In this document: positions 60,957-64,000 of the stretch, one piece after another
Numbering within the stretch: the first letter of the stretch is position 1
How the letters are laid out: each line of letters opens with the position of its first letter
NCBI GenBank assembly: GCA_017452945.1
Contig: JAFTLD010000022.1
Coordinates: 1-64,000, forward strand
Source: Clostridia bacterium
Lineage (GTDB): Bacteria > Bacillota_A > Clostridia > Oscillospirales > CAG-272
DNA: 64,000 bases
Direction of reading: 5' to 3'
The notes under the pieces: model-generated
The model's database searches: none
The model's input: the letters and a program-made list of their open reading frames with translations, nothing else
Told to the model about the DNA's origin: nothing
Program-made: the position numbers and the translations under genes

Positions 60957-60985
60957 GTCTCGGTGTGCTTGTGCCGGGGCTTTTT
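60957..60985 (+). terminator. Terminator catching the switch promoter in OFF orientation
   Basis: GTCTCGG (60957-60963) pairs with CCGGGGC (60974-60980) with two G-U pairs, followed by TTTTTC. It would stop rightward transcripts before they run antisense into the recombinase gene. Confidence 0.65.
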
Positions 60986-60986
60986 C

Positions 60987-61829
60987 TTATAGGATCAGCC
61001 TCATATGCTCCATTTTACGTTTGTGCTCTGTCCCGGTCGTTACGATATATATGCGCGTTGTATTGATGCTTGCATGTCCGAGGATATCCGCAAGCTTGGC
61101 AATGTCCTTTTCGATCCCGTAAAAGGTGCGCGCGAACAAATGGCGCAGATTATGGGGGAAAACCTTGCTTGCCTCCACGCGTGCCATCCGGCACAGGGAT
61201 TTCATTTCCTTCCATATATAATGTCTGCTGATCGGTCTGCCGTTGCGTGTAATAAATATAGGGCCTGTGCCAATCCCCTTTTCATTTGCAAACCGAATCA
61301 GCTTCTTTTTCAATTCGGAAACAATGAAAATCCGACGGTTCTTTCCTTTGCAATTCACGACAGCTTCACCTCGTTGCACTGCCTCTATTGTGATATATTC
61401 AAGCTCACTGACACGAATCCCTGTGCCGCAAATGGTTTGGATAATCAAGTACAATTGTTTTTTGCACTTCGTTTTGGCAGCCTCGAGCAATCGGAGATAT
61501 TCCGCACGGGACAATTCCTTTTCCTCCGGGCAATAAACTTGCCTTTGAATTCTGAACTGTTTCACACACAGATCGTGCCTATCGCAAAAGCGGAGAAAGC
61601 AATTCAAAGCAGCAATCATGGAATTGGCGCTTGTTACCGCATAGTTTTTGGCAAGATAGCTCTTATATGCAATGATACTTTGCTTTTCGATCTCTTCTTG
61701 CCCGATAAAGCCGGCAAAGCAGCGGATATCTCTTACATATTTTTCGATGGTTTTTTCGCTTCGTTCCTGCTCCTGCAGATATTGCACAAAACAGTTGATT
61801 TGTTTCGAATTTAAGGATATTTTTTTCAT
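60987..61829 (-). CDS. Tyrosine recombinase/integrase (invertase candidate)
   Basis: The 280-residue XerC/D-type protein is complete. It has an N-terminal SAM-like DNA-binding domain (about 5-90) and a catalytic domain with Arg139 (GTGIRVSEL), Lys161/163 (CKGKNRR), His226-x-x-Arg229 (PHNLRHLFA), His252 (LGHASINTT) and the nucleophile Tyr261 (RIYIVTTG). The size fits site-specific invertases rather than large phage integrases. AAAGGAG lies before the ATG. Its position 37 bp from an inverted-repeat switch makes that switch its likely substrate. Confidence 0.93.
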   Translation of the reverse strand: MKKISLNSKQINCFVQYLQEQERSEKTIEKYVRDIRCFAGFIGQEEIEKQSIIAYKSYLAKNYAVTSANSMIAALNCFLRFCDRHDLCVKQFRIQRQVYCPEEKELSRAEYLRLLEAAKTKCKKQLYLIIQTICGTGIRVSELEYITIEAVQRGEAVVNCKGKNRRIFIVSELKKKLIRFANEKGIGTGPIFITRNGRPISRHYIWKEMKSLCRMARVEASKVFPHNLRHLFARTFYGIEKDIAKLADILGHASINTTRIYIVTTGTEHKRKMEHMRLIL

Positions 61830-61929
61830 AACGTCTCTCCTTTGCTTATTCGTATACTTATTTTACCAAACATTTGCGAATTCTACGCGTCTGCTGATCA
61901 AAATCCCTTCTCTTCAAAGCAAATAAAAT

Positions 61930-61963
61930 AATGGCGTTGCGACCTTCGGGTCACAACGCCATT
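61930..61963. terminator. Terminator between the phosphatase remnant and the recombinase
   Basis: AATGGCGTTG-C-GACC-TTCG-GGTC-A-CAACGCCATT forms a 14-bp stem with one mismatch and a UUCG-type loop; on the minus strand ATTTTATTT follows. Confidence 0.8.
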
Positions 61964-62007
61964 ACTTATAGTATTCTTTTTTAGTTACTCCAACCATTCC
62001 GAACTTT

Positions 62008-62382
62008 TCAATATTTTTCGAGAACAAGCACATTCACACAGCCACTCTTTACGGTTCCGGCATCAATTGCGATCATGCCATTGCCATAAAACGGCTCACT
62101 ACAATCGGGCTCACGCGAACCATCAAACATATACCCCAGGCGTGCAGGACGATGTCCGCACACAATTGTTTTTTCTTCAAGTGTGGTTCCCACGTCATAT
62201 AATTGCTGCCACTCCAGCAAACGGGCTTCCTCCCATGCCAAAACAGACTCCGCACGCCAGGATTGGCTGATATACGGGCTCCGTCCCTCGATTACAATCG
62301 GAAGCCAGCCGTGAACAAATACATACCTCTGAGTTTCATAGAAATCCAACATCGAAATGATTTCAATATATTTCTCAATCAT
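62008..62382 (-). pseudogene. Truncated Ser/Thr-type metallophosphatase (C-terminal part only)
   Basis: The 124 residues match the C-terminal half of PPP/calcineurin-like phosphatases: YVFVHGWLP, LEWQQLYD, KTIVCGHRPARLGY and GMIAIDAG. The N-terminal metal motifs (DxH, GDxxDR, GNHE) are absent and the frame is closed upstream, so the protein lacks half of its active site. It is very likely a deletion remnant. Confidence 0.8.
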
Positions 62383-62467
62383 AAGTCACAGACTTATAAA
62401 AGATCGTTTATCTGATTTTCATAATAATCATTCTCATATTTCTTGATCACAAATTTATGTCTGCCGT

Positions 62468-63273
62468 TTACATCCAAAGCAAAATAATTGGCCCCGTACA
62501 TTCATCCACAGAAGCCGTTCCGCTGACTGTACGGTATCCTGCTATCTCCTCGTCCCCCAAAAGCGCCATCAAAACCAACATGGGATCCCAGGAGTGTCTT
62601 CCGTTTTTCGAACCGTGATCAAGAAGCACTTGATACAAATGATCGTTTTCATTCAACTTGCCTCCCGTAATGACTCCATATCCGACTTCCCACTCAAGGA
62701 ATGTAACAGGGATTGGACAAAGCTCGCAAAACGCTTTGCCAGCCACACGTGAGCGCCGATTTCGGCAAAAATTGTTTTCCTTCTCCCCATCAGCATCCCA
62801 CTTGCCTGCCATCATCCATATTTTCGAAACCTTTTCGGACACAAGCGCAAAGCCGCTTTTCTCAGAAATATCATCGGCACTACTGGCAAGCAAATTGGCA
62901 AGAACTTGAGGATAACCTATTTCAATCATTTCCAGTTTTTCTGTTTCACATGCAAGAAGTCTTCTGTAAAAACGAACAGCATCCTCTGCCTGTGCATTGC
63001 ATGCCGAAGGACAGAACGTTTCCGCTAACCTTTTTTGATACGGTGGGCTTCCGCCAAAATCGGTCGCATTTAAGTCTATCCCAACAGGAACGTCCTCAAT
63101 CCTTCCGCTTTCAGAAAGGCTTTTAATGACGCGACAGAATATTCCATACACGCATTGATTCCGATGGCGAGAAGCTGAACCGTTTTATCTTTTACCGCGT
63201 TGGATAGCAGGCGTAACGCTACTGCATCATCGCAATCCGTCCACCAATCTGTCCCTAAAATTATCTTCCGCAC
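62468..63273 (-). pseudogene. Nucleoside-hydrolase-like gene with a frameshift
   Basis: The N-terminal frame starts at GTG 63273 and reads MRKIILGTDWWTDCDDAVAL, the metal-binding start of inosine-uridine-type nucleoside hydrolases, but ends 65 codons later. The second frame, open from about 63151 to the stop at 62468, carries the rest (IEDVPVGIDLNATDF, WMMAGKWD, FLEWEVGYGV, SWDPMLVLMAL). The join fits loss of one A in GGA(A)TTGAGG near 63100. A sequencing error is possible. Confidence 0.82.
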
Positions 63274-63335
63274 AACAAGCTACTGCCTTTCTCAATTTCA
63301 TTATAACGCAAATTCCGCAAAAAATATATTTTGTA

Positions 63336-63364
63336 AAAAAAGCCTAAACACATCAGGCTTTTTT
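63336..63364. terminator. Bidirectional terminator
   Basis: AAAAAGCCT (63337-63345) pairs with AGGCTTTTT (63355-63363) around a 9-base loop. It lies after the methyltransferase gene on the minus strand. Confidence 0.75.
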
Positions 63365-63367
63365 ATC

Positions 63368-64000
63368 TTATCGTTTTCCTTTTCTTAAGAAAATACTTGC
63401 AGAGTGTGGAATAGCGGTAGAAACATCCATTTCAACAAATTTTTCTACGTCAAACCCGACGTTTCTGAATTCTTCGATATATCCGATCTTATCTTTGGCT
63501 CTCGCAGGAAGAAGAGGAATAAGTACCTCTACTATGCTGCCGTCAACGGAATTTCTGACTTTACGTAATTGCGATGTTTTATAGTCTTGTCCTGTGATTT
63601 GTTCCCATTCCTCGACAGTGTTAACAACGCCCTGATAAGCTTCGTTATGTCGGTATGATTCTCTGAAGAAAAGCATCGGTGCATTTTCCTTTAGCGCATC
63701 GTATGCGTTTTTCAAATAACGATTTCTATCGCTATCTGTAATCAACATATGAAACCCCATGCAGTCAAGAGCGGCATCAAAGTGTTCTGTTACACTTTCC
63801 TTTACCATGTCGAGAACCTCAACATTGGCATTCGGATATTTTTTCAACAACTCTTTACTTTTTGCAATGGCAGATGGCGAAATATCCACACCGTGATAGA
63901 CACATCCAAGTTCAGACAATATAACTCCACAGGCGCCCTCTCCGCAAGCATATTCAATGATTGATTTTCCCTGCAGGTTGTTTTCTTCCACCCACGATTT
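63368..64000 (-). CDS. SAM-dependent methyltransferase, class I (5' end beyond window)
   Basis: At least 210 residues are visible; the frame is open to the window edge, so the start lies outside. Motif I is IIEYACGEGACGV (SAM-binding glycine loop), followed by the acidic end of strand 2 (YHGVDIS), EVLDM and ALDCMGFHML. The C-terminal part (VEVLIPLLPARAKDKIGY, IPHSASIFLRKGKR) completes a Methyltransf_25/11-like fold. Substrate unknown, probably a small molecule. Confidence 0.85.
   Translation of the reverse strand, partial: KSWVEENNLQGKSIIEYACGEGACGVILSELGCVYHGVDISPSAIAKSKELLKKYPNANVEVLDMVKESVTEHFDAALDCMGFHMLITDSDRNRYLKNAYDALKENAPMLFFRESYRHNEAYQGVVNTVEEWEQITGQDYKTSQLRKVRNSVDGSIVEVLIPLLPARAKDKIGYIEEFRNVGFDVEKFVEMDVSTAIPHSASIFLRKGKR

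Larger units (their letters stand above)
60570..60986 (-). other. Control region of the SipW/TasA-type operon
   Basis: This 417-bp gene-free stretch contains, from the operon outward, a TetR-type palindrome, the left inverted repeat, an invertible segment with terminator and promoter, the right inverted repeat and an outward terminator. Each is listed separately. Confidence 0.85.

Overview
The window looks like a chromosomal segment of an uncultured gut-type Clostridia (Bacillota; Oscillospirales/Lachnospirales-like). It has mid GC, strong AGGAGG ribosome binding sites and sigma-A promoters with 17-bp spacers. Genes sit in tightly overlapping (ATGA) operons, with many lipoproteins, Agr-like two-component genes, corrinoid methyltransferase genes and SipW/TasA-type secreted proteins. 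No rRNA, tRNA or CRISPR array was recognised.

Layout. 1-99 is the tail of a probable IS110 transposase. 207-2299 is a self-regulated TetR/ABC exporter operon. 2313-3894 is a nuclease/phosphatase-like hydrolase plus a radical SAM protein. 3941-6064 (minus) holds two lipoproteins, and 6195-6334 a palindromic mobile-type repeat. 6346-8360 (minus) is an AgrC/LytTR-like sensor-regulator pair. 8472-9980 is azlCD plus a small membrane protein, 10225-12521 an aminotransferase with trpS, and 12585-13687 an XRE regulator with membrane segments. 13811-17538 (minus) is a CotH-kinase lipoprotein with an ADP-ribosylglycohydrolase. 17651-20719 is a DUF5722-like putative glycosidase plus a secreted phosphoesterase. 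20764-26666 is a six-gene corrinoid methyl-transfer operon. 26707-27774 (minus) is a small regulator and a YwaF-like membrane protein. 27872-32416 is an SGNH hydrolase and a giant secreted GH99-like protein. 33104-36652 (minus) is a P-loop ATPase with a DEAH helicase that has membrane segments. 37021-42453 (minus) is a set of esterases, an oxidoreductase, a PHP hydrolase and a beta-propeller, probably carbohydrate related.

The centrepiece is 42628-61829 (minus), an 18-kb, 12-gene run plus a recombinase. It encodes a TetR regulator, two SipW-type signal peptidases with extra cytoplasmic-looking tails, seven proteins with SipW/TasA-type signal or N-terminal anchor sequences (three of them 656-1918 residues long), a membrane protein with a long Pro-Glu tract, and related secreted subunits. 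The largest protein ends in a Hint (intein/hedgehog-like) autoprocessing domain. Immediately upstream is a 251-bp segment (60699-60949) bounded by perfect 20-bp inverted repeats. Each repeat is two 7-bp arms around a 6-bp asymmetric core, as expected for a tyrosine recombinase, and a complete tyrosine recombinase gene lies 37 bp away. The segment carries a near-consensus promoter that points away from the operon in this assembly, and a terminator-like hairpin that points toward it. Inversion would swap both. I infer a phase-variable ON/OFF switch, seen here in OFF, controlling a TasA-like surface-fibre and adhesin factory; a TetR operator-like palindrome lies between switch and operon. The spacers between the four distal genes carry copies of a double-hairpin repeat that could tune expression along the operon.

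The right end (61930-64000) is a decaying area: a truncated phosphatase, a frameshifted nucleoside hydrolase and a methyltransferase cut by the window edge.
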